From NCBI GenBank assembly GCA_045605385.1, contig JAZUPW010000005.1, forward strand, positions 1-64,000: a stretch of DNA of 64,000 nucleotides, read 5' to 3'. Made by a program: the position numbers and the translations under genes. The notes beneath the pieces were generated by a model. That model made no database searches, had not been told where the DNA came from, and was given only the letters and a program-made list of their open reading frames with translations. This document shows positions 1-9,413 of the stretch, piece after piece. The stretch's first letter is position 1, and each line of letters begins with the position of its first letter. Origin of the DNA: SIG607 sp045605385. GTDB lineage: Bacteria; Bacillota; Clostridia; Oscillospirales; Acutalibacteraceae.

Positions 1-120
1 CGACCTGTCAAAACTAAAAATTTTTGTGTAAGAGGAAGCCGACAAAATGCAGTTATACTAACGTATTACAAATTTTGAGGCAATCTATTACCGAAAATTT
101 TGTTTTGCAGGCGTGAAGAG

Positions 121-148
121 TTCGACTTTCGTCAGCCTAAGATACAAT
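121..148 (+). promoter_or_regulatory. Possible sigma-A promoter for the class A PBP
   Basis: TTCGAC and TACAAT are separated by 16 bases, about 90 bases before the start at 240. The match is imperfect. I see no convincing gene in the remainder of positions 1-239; a short open stretch at positions 1-78 has no recognisable features. Confidence 0.35.
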
Positions 149-239
149 AATGGCAGAATGTTGCTATTTAACATCTACAAATATTTTATGTCTTAAAAGA
201 CAATTTGCTATTTTCTTATGTAAGGAGGCTTTTTAAGAA

Positions 240-2603
240 ATGGGCAATGAGAACAATTTTAATAATGAAGAGTTTGATTTAAACAGTTTCAGACGTACTG
301 AAACAAACACTAAGAAAAAAAGAAAATCAAGAAAAAAGAAGCACAGCAAACGTTCTAAAAAAGAAAGAATTATAAGAACGGTGCTTGCTTCGTTTATGGT
401 GTGCGTTATTCTTGGCTGTATGGCTGTTGGCGGCGCACTTATCTATGTGTTCAACTTTGTTGATAACAGTTTGGGTATTGATCTTGAAGAGTATAAAATG
501 GGCGGAACTACCGCTATATACACAAAGGATTCTTCGGGTAACTGGGTAGAATTTCAGCGTATACACGCAGGTGAAAACAGAATTTGGGTTAAACTTGATG
601 AAATTCCCGACACCCTTGAACACGCTTTTATTGCTATTGAAGATAAACGTTTTATTACCCACGGCGGTGTAGACTGGAAGCGAACGTTTGCTGCTTTTGC
701 AAACTCGTTTTTACATTTTTATTCTTCTAATCAAGGCGGTTCTACCATTACTCAGCAGTTAGTTAAGAACCTTACAGGCGATAAAAAACAGGATTTCAGA
801 CGTAAAATCCGTGAAATTATGCGTGCCCGTGAACTTGAAATGACAGAATCCAAGGACACAATTCTTGAATGTTATTTGAACGTTGTAAGTATGGGTAATA
901 ATATTTCAGGCGTAGAGGTTGCTGCAAACTATTATTTTGACAAAAGCGTTGACGAACTGACTCTTGCAGAATGTGCTTCTCTTGCTAGTATTACTAAATC
1001 GCCTGAAGCGCTGCGACCTGATAAAAACCCCGAAAGCAACAAAAAAAGACGTAATATCGTTCTTGCCGAAATGTATGATCAGGAATATATAACTGCCGAA
1101 GAATACGAACAGGCAAAAAATGAAGAACTTAATGTTGTTGCCGATGCCGATAATATTAAGCAAAAGGCGGTTAACAACTACTTTATAGATGCGCTTATTG
1201 AACAGGTAACTGACGATCTTGTTGAAAAGTATAACTATAACCCAAAAGATGCCGAAATGCTTGTTTATAACGGCGGTTACAGAATTTATTCAACACTTAA
1301 TCCCGATATTCAAAATAATATTGACGCGGTGTTTTCTGACAGCGATACCTATGCTTTAAAGGCAAGTAACGGCGCAACTATGCAGGGTGCAATTACCGTT
1401 ATGGACTATTCGGGCCATATTGTAGGAATGGCAGGCGGTATCGGTGAAAAACAGGAAAACCGAGGACTTAACCGCGCAACTCAAATCAGCCGTCAGCCGG
1501 GTTCTACTATGAAACCTATAGCTGCTTACGCTCCGGCAATTGATACTAACGTAATAACTTATTCAACCCTTATTGAAGATAAATACAGAAAATACGGCAG
1601 TTGGCACCCTGTTAACTGGTATGGCGGTTATTGGGGAGTAATTACTGCTCATTATGCGTTAGAACGATCGGTAAATACTGTTCCCGTTTATCTGGTTAAC
1701 AAAATTACACCTGAGCAAAGTTATAAATTCTTAACTGAGTCTTTGGGTATTTCTAACTTTGTGCCGGAAGATATGAACCTTTCTGCGCTTGGAATGGGCG
1801 GTACTCATACGGGACTGAATACAACGCAGTCGGCAGCAGCATTTGCTATTTTCGGAAATCTGGGCAAGTACTACGAACCCACGACATATTACTACGTTAC
1901 CGACGTTAACGGTGATACGGTACTTGAATACGATGAAAAAGGCGTACAGGTTATTGGTCAGGATACTGCAACCGTTATGAACCATATGTTACAAACTGTT
2001 GTGTACGGAGCTAACGGTACAGGCGGCGGTGCCCGCGGATACATTCCCAATATGAAGATTTACGCTAAAACAGGTACTTCCGATGCTACAAAAGACCTTT
2101 GGTTTGTCGGTGGCTCACCGTATTACGTTGCTTCGTGCTGGTGCGGATACGACGATAACGAAAAAATTAAGAATGAAGGTATTGCTCAGCGTATGTGGGG
2201 CAAGGTTATGACACCTGTTCATAAAGGTTTAAAAGCAATAACCTTTGAAGAAAGTAAATATGCAAGCAGCCGCTATTATTGTAATGAAACAGGTCTTCTT
2301 GCTACCGAAAATTGCTCAAGTGTTTCTATAGGTTATTATAAAAACAGTTATTTGCCAACCTGTTCGCTTCATGACGGCGCAATTCTTTCACCAATCTCCG
2401 GTAGTAATAAAACTATGACAGGAAAAAGCGGTATTGTAAAGGGAAAAGTAACGGTAACAAAGGAAGTTGAAGTTTCCGAAAGCGAGGATGCGGATTCCAA
2501 CGACTCATCAGAGTCTTCCTCAACCGATTCGTCCAACTCTGCTTCTTCCAATACAAACACTTCTAATTCTGATACAAGTAACCAAAACGGTTCTGCGGAA
2601 TAA
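240..2603 (+). CDS. Class A penicillin-binding protein (bifunctional transglycosylase/transpeptidase, PBP1A type)
   Basis: This 787-residue membrane-anchored enzyme polymerises lipid II into glycan strands and cross-links stem peptides outside the membrane. A Lys/Arg-rich cytoplasmic N-terminus is followed by one transmembrane segment at about residues 44-70. The GT51 glycosyltransferase domain carries EDKRF with the catalytic Glu and the GGSTITQQL motif. The transpeptidase domain has the SxxK motif at S422-K425, an SVN motif and KTGT at 610-613. The C-terminal tail of about 40 residues is Ser/Asn/Asp-rich low complexity, typical of a disordered wall-proximal tail. The start follows a strong AAGGAGG site. 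The gene stands alone, with its own candidate promoter upstream and a separate promoter for the next gene. Confidence 0.95.
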   Translation: MGNENNFNNEEFDLNSFRRTETNTKKKRKSRKKKHSKRSKKERIIRTVLASFMVCVILGCMAVGGALIYVFNFVDNSLGIDLEEYKMGGTTAIYTKDSSGNWVEFQRIHAGENRIWVKLDEIPDTLEHAFIAIEDKRFITHGGVDWKRTFAAFANSFLHFYSSNQGGSTITQQLVKNLTGDKKQDFRRKIREIMRARELEMTESKDTILECYLNVVSMGNNISGVEVAANYYFDKSVDELTLAECASLASITKSPEALRPDKNPESNKKRRNIVLAEMYDQEYITAEEYEQAKNEELNVVADADNIKQKAVNNYFIDALIEQVTDDLVEKYNYNPKDAEMLVYNGGYRIYSTLNPDIQNNIDAVFSDSDTYALKASNGATMQGAITVMDYSGHIVGMAGGIGEKQENRGLNRATQISRQPGSTMKPIAAYAPAIDTNVITYSTLIEDKYRKYGSWHPVNWYGGYWGVITAHYALERSVNTVPVYLVNKITPEQSYKFLTESLGISNFVPEDMNLSALGMGGTHTGLNTTQSAAAFAIFGNLGKYYEPTTYYYVTDVNGDTVLEYDEKGVQVIGQDTATVMNHMLQTVVYGANGTGGGARGYIPNMKIYAKTGTSDATKDLWFVGGSPYYVASCWCGYDDNEKIKNEGIAQRMWGKVMTPVHKGLKAITFEESKYASSRYYCNETGLLATENCSSVSIGYYKNSYLPTCSLHDGAILSPISGSNKTMTGKSGIVKGKVTVTKEVEVSESEDADSNDSSESSSTDSSNSASSNTNTSNSDTSNQNGSAE

Positions 2604-2629
2604 TTTTTTAATAAAGTTTTTGTTAAAGT

Positions 2630-2658
2630 TTGACAACATGTTAACATTGTGTTAATAT
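2630..2658 (+). promoter_or_regulatory. Sigma-A type promoter for the LRR-dockerin gene
   Basis: TTGACA and TAATAT are separated by 17 bases and lie just before the start at 2689. This indicates independent transcription from the PBP gene. Confidence 0.6.
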
Positions 2659-2688
2659 ATTTGTATATTAAAAAAGGAAGCGATTTTT

Positions 2689-4026
2689 ATGAAAAGAATT
2701 TTTGCAGTTGTTCTTATGTTAGCTGTTTTTGCTGCTGTTATACCTTTTGGCGCAGCCGCATCAACAAGCGGTATTACCGGTAGCTGTATATGGAATATTG
2801 AGGATGGAATACTAACTATTTCTCCTTTAGAACCTAATGCTGTAATGGATGATTATGATAGATTTCCTGCAATGTGGAAAAACAGAAACGTTACTAAGGT
2901 TGTTATTAAAGAGGGCGTAACAAGTATCGGTGATTATGCTTTTGATCATTGCGATGCTATAGAAAGCGTTGAATTGCCCAGCACTCTTAATGAAATTGGA
3001 GAATGGGCCTTTTACAACTGCTTCAACCTTTCAGATATTACTTTTCCGAATAGCGTTAATACAATTGGCGTAGGTGCTCTTTCTGGTACCGAATATGCAT
3101 CTTCTTTGGCTAATTGGGAAAGCAATGCTCTTTATTGCGGTAATCATTTATTGGAAGTTAAAGATAATTTCGCTGAAGATAATACTGATTTTACAGTTAA
3201 AGAAGGCACAATTACAATCGCAGAAGAAGCATTTGCTTACGTTGAAACTGTAAAAAGTGTTACTATTCCCGATAGTGTTGTAAATTTGGGCGAATATGCA
3301 TTCTTATGTTGCTATAATCTTGAAACTGTAAAACTTGGTAACGGTATAAATAAGATTTCAAATGGCGCATTCTTTGAATGTACTAATCTTAAAAACGTTG
3401 AATTTGGTGCTAATGTAGAAGTTATTGACAAGTCTGCTTTTGAAATGTGTCATGCTCTTGAAGATATTGCATTGCCAAATAGCGTAACCGATATTGCATA
3501 CTCTGCATTTGCTTCTTGTATTTCGCTTGAAGAAATTGAATTGCCCGAGAATTTGACAAGTCTTGGCGCGGGTGCTTTCAGCGATTGCAGCGGTCTTGTT
3601 AGCGTTTCAATTCCTGCAGGTGTTACCAAAATTACTTATTCAACATTTGCTTCTTGCGTTTTGCTTGAAACTATCACACTTCCCGAAACGTTAGCAAGTG
3701 TTGCTACTGGCGCATTCAGCGATTGTTACGGCCTTAAGAGCGTTAACTATGGTGGTAGCAGATATATGGCTTCTCTTATTAATATTGCTGCTGATAATAA
3801 TTATCTTATAGAAGCGCAGTGGCACTTTGCAAGTGATGCTTACAACGGCGATGTAGACTGCAACGGTGTTGTTAATGTTGCAGATATCGCGCAACTTAAA
3901 AAATATATTGTTGGCTTACTTTCTGAACAAGAAATGGCTAAGCATCGCGCTGATGTTGATAACAACGGCATTGTTAACGTAAGCGACCTTGCTACACTTA
4001 AGAAAATTGTTGTTGGAATTCTTTAA
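2689..4026 (+). CDS. Secreted BspA-like leucine-rich-repeat protein with C-terminal type I dockerin
   Basis: This 445-residue protein starts with a clear signal peptide (MKRIFAVVLMLAVF... ending near AAA). It continues with about six to eight LRR_5 (BspA/Treponema pallidum-type) repeats of the form 'I-P-x-S-V-x-x-I-G-x-x-A-F-x-x-C'. The last 60 residues hold two calcium-binding F-hand loops (DVDCNGVVNVAD and DVDNNGIVNVSD), each followed by LKK, which is a type I dockerin. Dockerins bind cohesins on scaffoldins or the cell surface, so the LRR region is probably displayed as a binding module; there is no catalytic domain. The start follows AAAAAGGAAG. A related but much larger dockerin protein sits at 51598-56343. 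Confidence 0.9.
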   Translation: MKRIFAVVLMLAVFAAVIPFGAAASTSGITGSCIWNIEDGILTISPLEPNAVMDDYDRFPAMWKNRNVTKVVIKEGVTSIGDYAFDHCDAIESVELPSTLNEIGEWAFYNCFNLSDITFPNSVNTIGVGALSGTEYASSLANWESNALYCGNHLLEVKDNFAEDNTDFTVKEGTITIAEEAFAYVETVKSVTIPDSVVNLGEYAFLCCYNLETVKLGNGINKISNGAFFECTNLKNVEFGANVEVIDKSAFEMCHALEDIALPNSVTDIAYSAFASCISLEEIELPENLTSLGAGAFSDCSGLVSVSIPAGVTKITYSTFASCVLLETITLPETLASVATGAFSDCYGLKSVNYGGSRYMASLINIAADNNYLIEAQWHFASDAYNGDVDCNGVVNVADIAQLKKYIVGLLSEQEMAKHRADVDNNGIVNVSDLATLKKIVVGIL

Positions 4027-4044
4027 TTAAAGTAACAGTAAATT

Positions 4045-4078
4045 AAAACCCGAACGATATTTCGTTCGGGTTTTGTTT
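4045..4078. terminator. Bidirectional intrinsic terminator
   Basis: A 13-bp perfect stem (4045-4057 with 4062-4074) with a TATT loop has T-runs on both strands. It lies between the converging LRR-dockerin and PFL genes. Confidence 0.9.
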
Positions 4079-4086
4079 TACTGTAT

Positions 4087-5445
4087 TTAATTTTTAAGAC
4101 TTTGAATGGGTGCAGGGATTTGTCCGCCGCGGTTTATCATTTTAGCGGGGGAGCCTGTATTGATTTTCATAACAGGACCGTTGCCTAAAAGACCACCGAA
4201 GTTAAGACTTTCACCAACACTTTTTCCAATTGCGGGGATAACGCGAACTGCTGTGGTTTTGCTGTTAATCATACCAATGGCGGCTTCATCGGCTATAATT
4301 GCCGAAATAACTTCTGCAGTTGTGTCACCAGGTATGTTAATCATATCAAGACCAACCGAACATACCGCTGTCATAGCCTCTAACTTTTCAATTGTTAAAC
4401 ATCCGCATTCAGCGGCGTGAATCATTCCTGCATCTTCGGTAACGGGAATAAAAGCGCCCGAAAGCCCGCCTACACGGGAAGAAGCCATAACACCGCCTTT
4501 TTTTACAGCATCGTTAAGCATTGCAAGTGCCGCAGTAGTTCCTGCGCAACCGCAACACTCAAGGCCTATTTCTTCAAGAATATAAGCAACTGAATCGCCA
4601 ACTGCTGGAGTAGGCGCTAACGAAAGGTCTACAATACCAAAAGGAACACCTAAACGTGAGGAAGCCTCTTTTGCAACAAGTTGTCCCATTCGGGTAATTT
4701 TAAAAGCAGTACGTTTAATAAGTTCTGCAACACCTGTTAAGTCAAGACCTTGTGATTTAGAAAGCGCTGCGCGAACAACACCCGGACCCGAAACACCAAC
4801 GTTTATAACGCAATCGGCTTCGCCTACACCGTGAAAAGCACCTGCCATAAAGGGATTGTCTTCGGGCGCATTACAAAATACAACAAGTTTTGCGGCGCCA
4901 ATGCAGTTGCGGTCTTTAGTGCGTTCGGCACACTCTTTAACAACATTACCCATAATTTTAACGGCATCCATATTTATACCGGCTTTGGTAGAACCAATGT
5001 TTACCGAAGAACAAATATGTTCGGTAACGCTAAGCGCTTCGGGAATACTGTTTATAAGGGCTGTATCACCCGGTGTAAAACCTTTTTGAACCAGGGCAGA
5101 GTAACCGCCTATAAAGTTTACGCCTACCTCCTGTGCGGCTTTTTCAAGCGTTAAAGCAAACTTTACAGGTTCCTTTTTATCACACGCACCGCAAATAATT
5201 GAAATAGGTGTAACACTTATTCGCTTGTTAATGATAGGAATACCGTATTCTTTTTCAATTTCTTTGCAAACGGGAACAAGATTTTTTGCCATTTTGATAA
5301 TTTTGTTGTAAACCTTATCACAGGCTTTATCAATATCACTGTCAATACAGTCAAGCAACGAAATACCCATTGTTACGGTTCGTATGTCAAGGTTTTCGTC
5401 TTGTATCATTGTTATGGTTTCAAGAATATCTTTTGTCTGAAGCAT
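4087..5445 (-). CDS. PFL family protein (UPF0210/DUF711)
   Basis: This 452-residue protein matches the DUF711/UPF0210 family through the N-terminal 'DIRTVTMGISLLDC' segment, the VGDSVA segment and the C-terminal 'NRGGQIPAPIQSLKN' ending. The family is named for distant similarity to pyruvate formate-lyase-like folds, and its biochemical role is not established. It lies 10 bases downstream of the ACT-domain gene on the same strand. That pairing is conserved in Firmicutes and suggests the ACT protein senses a ligand for this partner. Its length is normal for the family. Confidence 0.9.
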   Translation of the reverse strand: MLQTKDILETITMIQDENLDIRTVTMGISLLDCIDSDIDKACDKVYNKIIKMAKNLVPVCKEIEKEYGIPIINKRISVTPISIICGACDKKEPVKFALTLEKAAQEVGVNFIGGYSALVQKGFTPGDTALINSIPEALSVTEHICSSVNIGSTKAGINMDAVKIMGNVVKECAERTKDRNCIGAAKLVVFCNAPEDNPFMAGAFHGVGEADCVINVGVSGPGVVRAALSKSQGLDLTGVAELIKRTAFKITRMGQLVAKEASSRLGVPFGIVDLSLAPTPAVGDSVAYILEEIGLECCGCAGTTAALAMLNDAVKKGGVMASSRVGGLSGAFIPVTEDAGMIHAAECGCLTIEKLEAMTAVCSVGLDMINIPGDTTAEVISAIIADEAAIGMINSKTTAVRVIPAIGKSVGESLNFGGLLGNGPVMKINTGSPAKMINRGGQIPAPIQSLKN

Positions 5446-5455
5446 TTATTTCACC

Positions 5456-5725
5456 TTATATTCTGTGCATAGAGTTAAAAAGGTCTTCGTGCATAACGTG
5501 AACCGAAAGACCTCTTTCTTCACCGAATTTGCTAAGTTCATCGGCAAAATCACCGAAACTAATTTTCATTTCTTTTATATCGCCAATCATAATCATACAG
5601 AACATATCCTGAAGTACGGTTTGCGAAACGTCAATAATATTAACACCGTGGTCGGCGCATTTATTAGAAACGCCCGCTAAAATTCCAACTGTGTCTTTGC
5701 CTACAACGGTAATTACCGCTTTCAT
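5456..5725 (-). CDS. ACT domain protein (UPF0237)
   Basis: This 89-residue protein is a single ACT domain with a beta-alpha-beta start: MKAVITVVGKDTVGILAGVS, then 'VNIIDVSQTVLQDMF'. ACT domains bind small ligands, often amino acids. The ATG at 5725 is chosen because the GTG nine bases upstream lies inside the AAGGGTGAT ribosome-binding site. It forms a two-gene unit with the PFL family gene downstream. Confidence 0.9.
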   Translation of the reverse strand: MKAVITVVGKDTVGILAGVSNKCADHGVNIIDVSQTVLQDMFCMIMIGDIKEMKISFGDFADELSKFGEERGLSVHVMHEDLFNSMHRI

Positions 5726-5805
5726 TTTTATCACCCTTATTAAAAAATATTTAATATGATTTTATCATAAAGCACATTAAAAGTAAAGACAAATACGATA
5801 TTAAT

Positions 5806-5834
5806 TTGCAAAAAAGAAAGTGTTATGGTATAAT
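5806..5834 (+). promoter_or_regulatory. Sigma-A promoter for ispE
   Basis: TTGCAA and a perfect TATAAT are separated by 17 bases, ending about 25 bases before the ispE start. Confidence 0.75.
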
Positions 5835-5859
5835 ACATTCATAAATTCGGAGGTGGCTT

Positions 5860-6711
5860 ATGGAAATTTCTCTTAAAGCCTATGCAAAAATTAATCTTTC
5901 ACTTGATATAGTTGGAAAAAGGGAAGATAACTATCATTTAATTGACAGCATAATGCAAACGGTAAGTATATTTGACAGAATTACTGTTTCAACTAATTCA
6001 AGTGGTTGTATAACCGTAAACTGTAACGGAATTGATAATGAAGATAACATTTGTTATTTTGTTGCGAAAGAATTCTTTAGTTTAACTGGAATTAAGGGCG
6101 GCGCTGATATTACTATTGATAAAGCAATTCCTGTTTCTGCGGGTATGGGCGGCGGTAGTACCGATGCAGCGGCTGTTCTTGTTGCGCTTAATAAAATTTA
6201 TGATTATCCGCTTGAATATAATCAACTTAAAAGCATTGCGTTAAAAGCGGGGGCAGACGTGCCTTTCTTCTTAAAAGGTGGAACTGCAAGAGCAACGGGA
6301 ATAGGGGAAGTTTTAGAAGATGTTGAGAATAATCTTTCCTATGCGCTTGTGTTGGTTAAGAACGGTGTAAAAAAATCTACAAAAAATATGTATGAAGTGC
6401 TTGATAACCGCAGCGTTGATAATGTTATTCCGCATACAAATATTTTGTGTGGCGCACTTAAAGATAATAATTTTGAAGAGTTTTGCAAAAATATCGGCAA
6501 CGATTTTGATGCGCTTTGGGATAACACTTGTTTAAAACAGGAATTAAAGGATTATGGTGCGTATGCTTGTTGCCTTTCGGGCAGCGGACCTACTGTATTT
6601 GCTGTGTTCAAAGACGTTAATAATGCAATAGAAACTGCCGCTGTATTAAGGAATAAGTATACAGAAGTATACACAGCCGTACCTGTTAAATCTTCTTTTG
6701 AATTTGAATAG
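5860..6711 (+). CDS. ispE: 4-diphosphocytidyl-2-C-methyl-D-erythritol kinase
   Basis: This 283-residue GHMP kinase phosphorylates the 2-hydroxyl of CDP-methylerythritol in the non-mevalonate isoprenoid pathway. The N-terminal 'KAYAKINLSLDIVGKREDNYH' region contains the conserved substrate Lys. The glycine-rich ATP loop is PVSAGMGGGSTDAAAVLVAL, and the C-terminal GHMP motif is CLSGSGPTVFAVF. Length is normal. The start follows GGAGGTGG and has its own promoter. The sporulation gene spoIIR follows after 47 bases. Confidence 0.95.
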   Translation: MEISLKAYAKINLSLDIVGKREDNYHLIDSIMQTVSIFDRITVSTNSSGCITVNCNGIDNEDNICYFVAKEFFSLTGIKGGADITIDKAIPVSAGMGGGSTDAAAVLVALNKIYDYPLEYNQLKSIALKAGADVPFFLKGGTARATGIGEVLEDVENNLSYALVLVKNGVKKSTKNMYEVLDNRSVDNVIPHTNILCGALKDNNFEEFCKNIGNDFDALWDNTCLKQELKDYGAYACCLSGSGPTVFAVFKDVNNAIETAAVLRNKYTEVYTAVPVKSSFEFE

Positions 6712-6758
6712 AAATTTTTAAGTTGTCAATAATCCTTTTTGTAAAAAGGAGGATTATT

Positions 6759-7352
6759 ATGAAAAATTTTCGTTTAGCAATATGTTTTGGGCTAATTTGC
6801 GCTGTTATGCTTTCTATGTCGAGATTCGATGCATTATGTGATGATTTGCGAAGTAATGTTTTCAGACTTCATATATTGGCAAACTCAAATTCCAATGATG
6901 ATCAGGCACTTAAACTGAAGGTAAGAGATGAAGTATTAAAAGTGAGCGAAGAATGCTTTAAAGACTGCAAAAACAGTGAAGAAGCAATAAAATCTGCTGA
7001 AAATAATATGTTGCTCTTTAAACAAGCGGCGGAAAACGTTATAAAAACAAGCGGCTATGATTATGACGTGCAAATTAATATAGCACCGTCTTACTTTGAA
7101 AACCGAAGATATGATTCTTTTATGCTTCCCGCTGGTGAATATATGGCTCTTAACATAAAAATAGGTAGTGCTAATGGCAAAAACTGGTGGTGCGTTATGT
7201 TCCCACAAGTATGTATTGGCGCTTCAAAAGGGCTTAGCGAAGGCGTATTAGAAGAAAGTGCAGAACTTGCAAATAGTCCGCAAAATTATGTTTTTAAATT
7301 TAAAACGGTTGAAATTTACCAAGAAATTAAAAAAATATTCAAAAAAACATAA
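6759..7352 (+). CDS. spoIIR: Stage II sporulation protein R
   Basis: SpoIIR is made in the forespore and secreted to the intermembrane space, where it triggers SpoIIGA processing of pro-sigma-E. The 197-residue product has an N-terminal hydrophobic export segment, the hallmark 'FRLHILANSNSNDDQALKLKVRDEVL' region and a later NWWCVMFPQVC segment, both typical of the family. The ATG at 6759 is preferred because AAAAAGGAGG precedes it by a good distance; an upstream ATG at 6723 lacks such a site. This is direct evidence of an endospore former. Confidence 0.93.
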   Translation: MKNFRLAICFGLICAVMLSMSRFDALCDDLRSNVFRLHILANSNSNDDQALKLKVRDEVLKVSEECFKDCKNSEEAIKSAENNMLLFKQAAENVIKTSGYDYDVQINIAPSYFENRRYDSFMLPAGEYMALNIKIGSANGKNWWCVMFPQVCIGASKGLSEGVLEESAELANSPQNYVFKFKTVEIYQEIKKIFKKT

Positions 7353-7424
7353 AATAGTTCTTGCATTTTTTAAAAAAGTGTGGTAACATACCTTTGTTAT
7401 CGAATTTTTGAAAGGGGTGACAAC

Positions 7425-7622
7425 ATGAAAGAGGGCATTCATCCACAGTACGAAAAAGTTGTAGTTAAGTGTGCTTGTGGCGCAGAGTTTGAAACTCGTT
7501 CTACTAAGCAGAATATTCATTTAGATATCTGCTCGAAGTGTCATCCGTTTTTCACCGGTAAACAGAAGTTGGTAGATACCGGCGGACGTGTTGACAAGTT
7601 CAGAAAGCGTTATGGCTTATAA
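7425..7622 (+). CDS. rpmE: 50S ribosomal protein L31
   Basis: The 65-residue product MKEGIHPQYEKVVVKCACG... has two Cys pairs (CACG and CSKC), the zinc-binding form of L31, and ends in VDKFRKRYGL. The start at 7425 follows AAAGGGGTGA; an in-frame upstream ATG would add 15 unrelated residues. It is followed directly by a terminator. Confidence 0.96.
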   Translation: MKEGIHPQYEKVVVKCACGAEFETRSTKQNIHLDICSKCHPFFTGKQKLVDTGGRVDKFRKRYGL

Positions 7623-7630
7623 TTAAATTG

Positions 7631-7660
7631 CCGCAACCACTTCGGTTGCGGTTTTATTTT
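7631..7660 (+). terminator. Intrinsic terminator after rpmE
   Basis: An 8-bp stem CCGCAACC/GGTTGCGG with a five-base loop is followed by TTTTATTTTT. Confidence 0.9.
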
Positions 7661-7684
7661 TAAATTTACAAAGGCGGTGAAAAC

Positions 7685-8308
7685 GTGGAATGTTATAAAA
7701 CAGTATTAGAAGTTTCTACAGCAAGTTTTGAAGAAAAACGCTCTGTTTTTATTGGTTCACTTGCACCCGTTAACAGTGAAGAAGAAGCAATGCGCTTTAT
7801 TGCAAAAATTAAAAGCGAAAACCGTGAAGCACGGCACAACGTACACGCTTTTGTTATTAAAGAGAACGGTATTTCACGTTTTTCCGATGATGGAGAACCT
7901 CACGGAACGGCGGGCAAACCCGTTTTAGACGTTATTAACGGTTATGAACTTAAAAATGTTTGTCTTGTTGTAACCCGATATTTTGGCGGTATATTACTTG
8001 GCACGGGCGGTCTTTGCCGTGCTTACAGTACAGCAGCAAAGAAGGCGGCTGAATCGGCACATATTGTTACAATGCAACCTCACAAACGTTTTGTAACAGA
8101 GTGCGATTATCAGCAACATAACCGCTTGGTTCCTTTAATTGAGCGAAACGGCGGTTTAATTGAAACTACCGATTACGGTGAAACGGTAAAAGTGACATAC
8201 TATTTCAAAGAAGAATTATGTGAAAATTTCTTAAATCAACTATGCGAGGTATTTGCAAATAAGTTAACTGCCGAATGTATTGGTGAAGAATTTGCGCCTG
8301 TTTTATAA
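7685..8308 (+). CDS. YigZ/IMPACT family protein (UPF0029)
   Basis: This 207-residue protein has the UPF0029 N-terminal domain, with 'FSDDGEPHGTAGKPVLDVI' and 'VVTRYFGGILLGTGGLCRAY' as the family signatures. A DUF1949-like C-terminal domain of about 60 residues follows. Relatives are IMPACT-like proteins linked to translation; the bacterial role is uncertain. The start is GTG in the context AAAGGCGGTGAAAACGTGG. It lies 34 bases upstream of the nearest dgt start and may be the first gene of that cluster. Confidence 0.9.
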   Translation: MECYKTVLEVSTASFEEKRSVFIGSLAPVNSEEEAMRFIAKIKSENREARHNVHAFVIKENGISRFSDDGEPHGTAGKPVLDVINGYELKNVCLVVTRYFGGILLGTGGLCRAYSTAAKKAAESAHIVTMQPHKRFVTECDYQQHNRLVPLIERNGGLIETTDYGETVKVTYYFKEELCENFLNQLCEVFANKLTAECIGEEFAPVL

Positions 8309-8381
8309 TTTTTTATAAAAAATAAAGGTATTTTAAATTTTTTTGCGAATATATAAATATAAGCGTAAAAGGGGGATTATT

Positions 8382-9383
8382 GTGTCAGATTGTATACGAC
8401 AGAGAATTGAAGAAAACGAACACAAGTTTTTCTCGCCTTTAGCCTGTTTTAGTGATAACAGCAAAGGTCGGGCAAGATTTGAAGAACCCGATTCTATAAG
8501 AACCTGTTTTCAACGTGACCGCGACCGTATTATTCACTGTAAGGCATTCCGACGTTTAAAACATAAAACACAGGTTTTTTTAGCGCCTGAATCCGATCAC
8601 TACAGAACCCGATTAACGCATACTCTTGAAGTTTCCCAGATTGCAAGAACTATTTCAAAAGCACTTGCTTTAAATGAAGATTTAACCGAAGCAATTGCGC
8701 TTGGCCACGATTTAGGGCATACACCTTTTGGCCATGCAGGGGAAAGAGCGCTTAACGAACTTCTGCCTTCGGGATTTACGCACTATGAACAAAGTGTTCG
8801 TGTTTGCGAATGTATTGAAAAAGAAGGTAAGGGGCTTAACCTTACAGCCGAAGTTTTAGACGGTATTCTTAACCATACCAAAGGAAGTTTTGCTTCTACT
8901 CTTGAAGGGCAAATAGTTCGCTTTTCCGATAGAATTGCATATATTAATCACGATATAGATGATGCCGTAAGAGGCGGTATTATAAGTGAAGATGATATAC
9001 CGCTTGGTTTAAGAAAACACTTGGGCTTTTCTAAAAGTCAGCGAATCAATACAATGGTGACAAGCGTTGTTGAAAACAGCGGCGAAAAAATTTCTATGGA
9101 TAACCTGACTTTTGAATGTTTTGAAGAATTACATTCCTTTTTGTTTGATGCCGTTTATCGCAATCCTGTTGCCAAAAAAGAAGAAGAAAAAGTATTTGGT
9201 TTAGTTAAAGGTCTATACGATTATTATATAAATTCAAGTTCACAGTTGCCAAATGAATATAAAATGATTTGCGAAAAAGACGGTATTGAACGTGCAGTTG
9301 CCGATTATATTGCAGGAATGACTGATCACTATGCCGCTAATTACTTTTCTAAAATTTATATTCCGGGTGGTTGGAAGGAATAA
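8382..9383 (+). CDS. dgt: Deoxyguanosinetriphosphate triphosphohydrolase-like protein
   Basis: This 333-residue HD-domain protein hydrolyses dNTPs to deoxynucleoside and triphosphate. The metal-binding motifs are visible as RLTHTLEVSQ, GHDLGHTPFGHAGE and 'FSDRIAYINHDIDDA'. The GTG at 8382 follows GGGGGATT, whereas the in-frame TTG at 8343 has no ribosome-binding site and adds a basic unconserved stretch. It precedes dnaG and rpoD, the order found in many Clostridia, which ties nucleotide control to replication and transcription initiation. Confidence 0.93.
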   Translation: MSDCIRQRIEENEHKFFSPLACFSDNSKGRARFEEPDSIRTCFQRDRDRIIHCKAFRRLKHKTQVFLAPESDHYRTRLTHTLEVSQIARTISKALALNEDLTEAIALGHDLGHTPFGHAGERALNELLPSGFTHYEQSVRVCECIEKEGKGLNLTAEVLDGILNHTKGSFASTLEGQIVRFSDRIAYINHDIDDAVRGGIISEDDIPLGLRKHLGFSKSQRINTMVTSVVENSGEKISMDNLTFECFEELHSFLFDAVYRNPVAKKEEEKVFGLVKGLYDYYINSSSQLPNEYKMICEKDGIERAVADYIAGMTDHYAANYFSKIYIPGGWKE

Positions 9384-9413
9384 TTAGTTATATTTTGAAA
9401 GTGAGGTGTTTTT

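Noticed and set aside
1..78. Tail of a gene entering the window
   Set aside because: The open stretch is only 25 codons, has no recognisable residues and is as open as chance allows.
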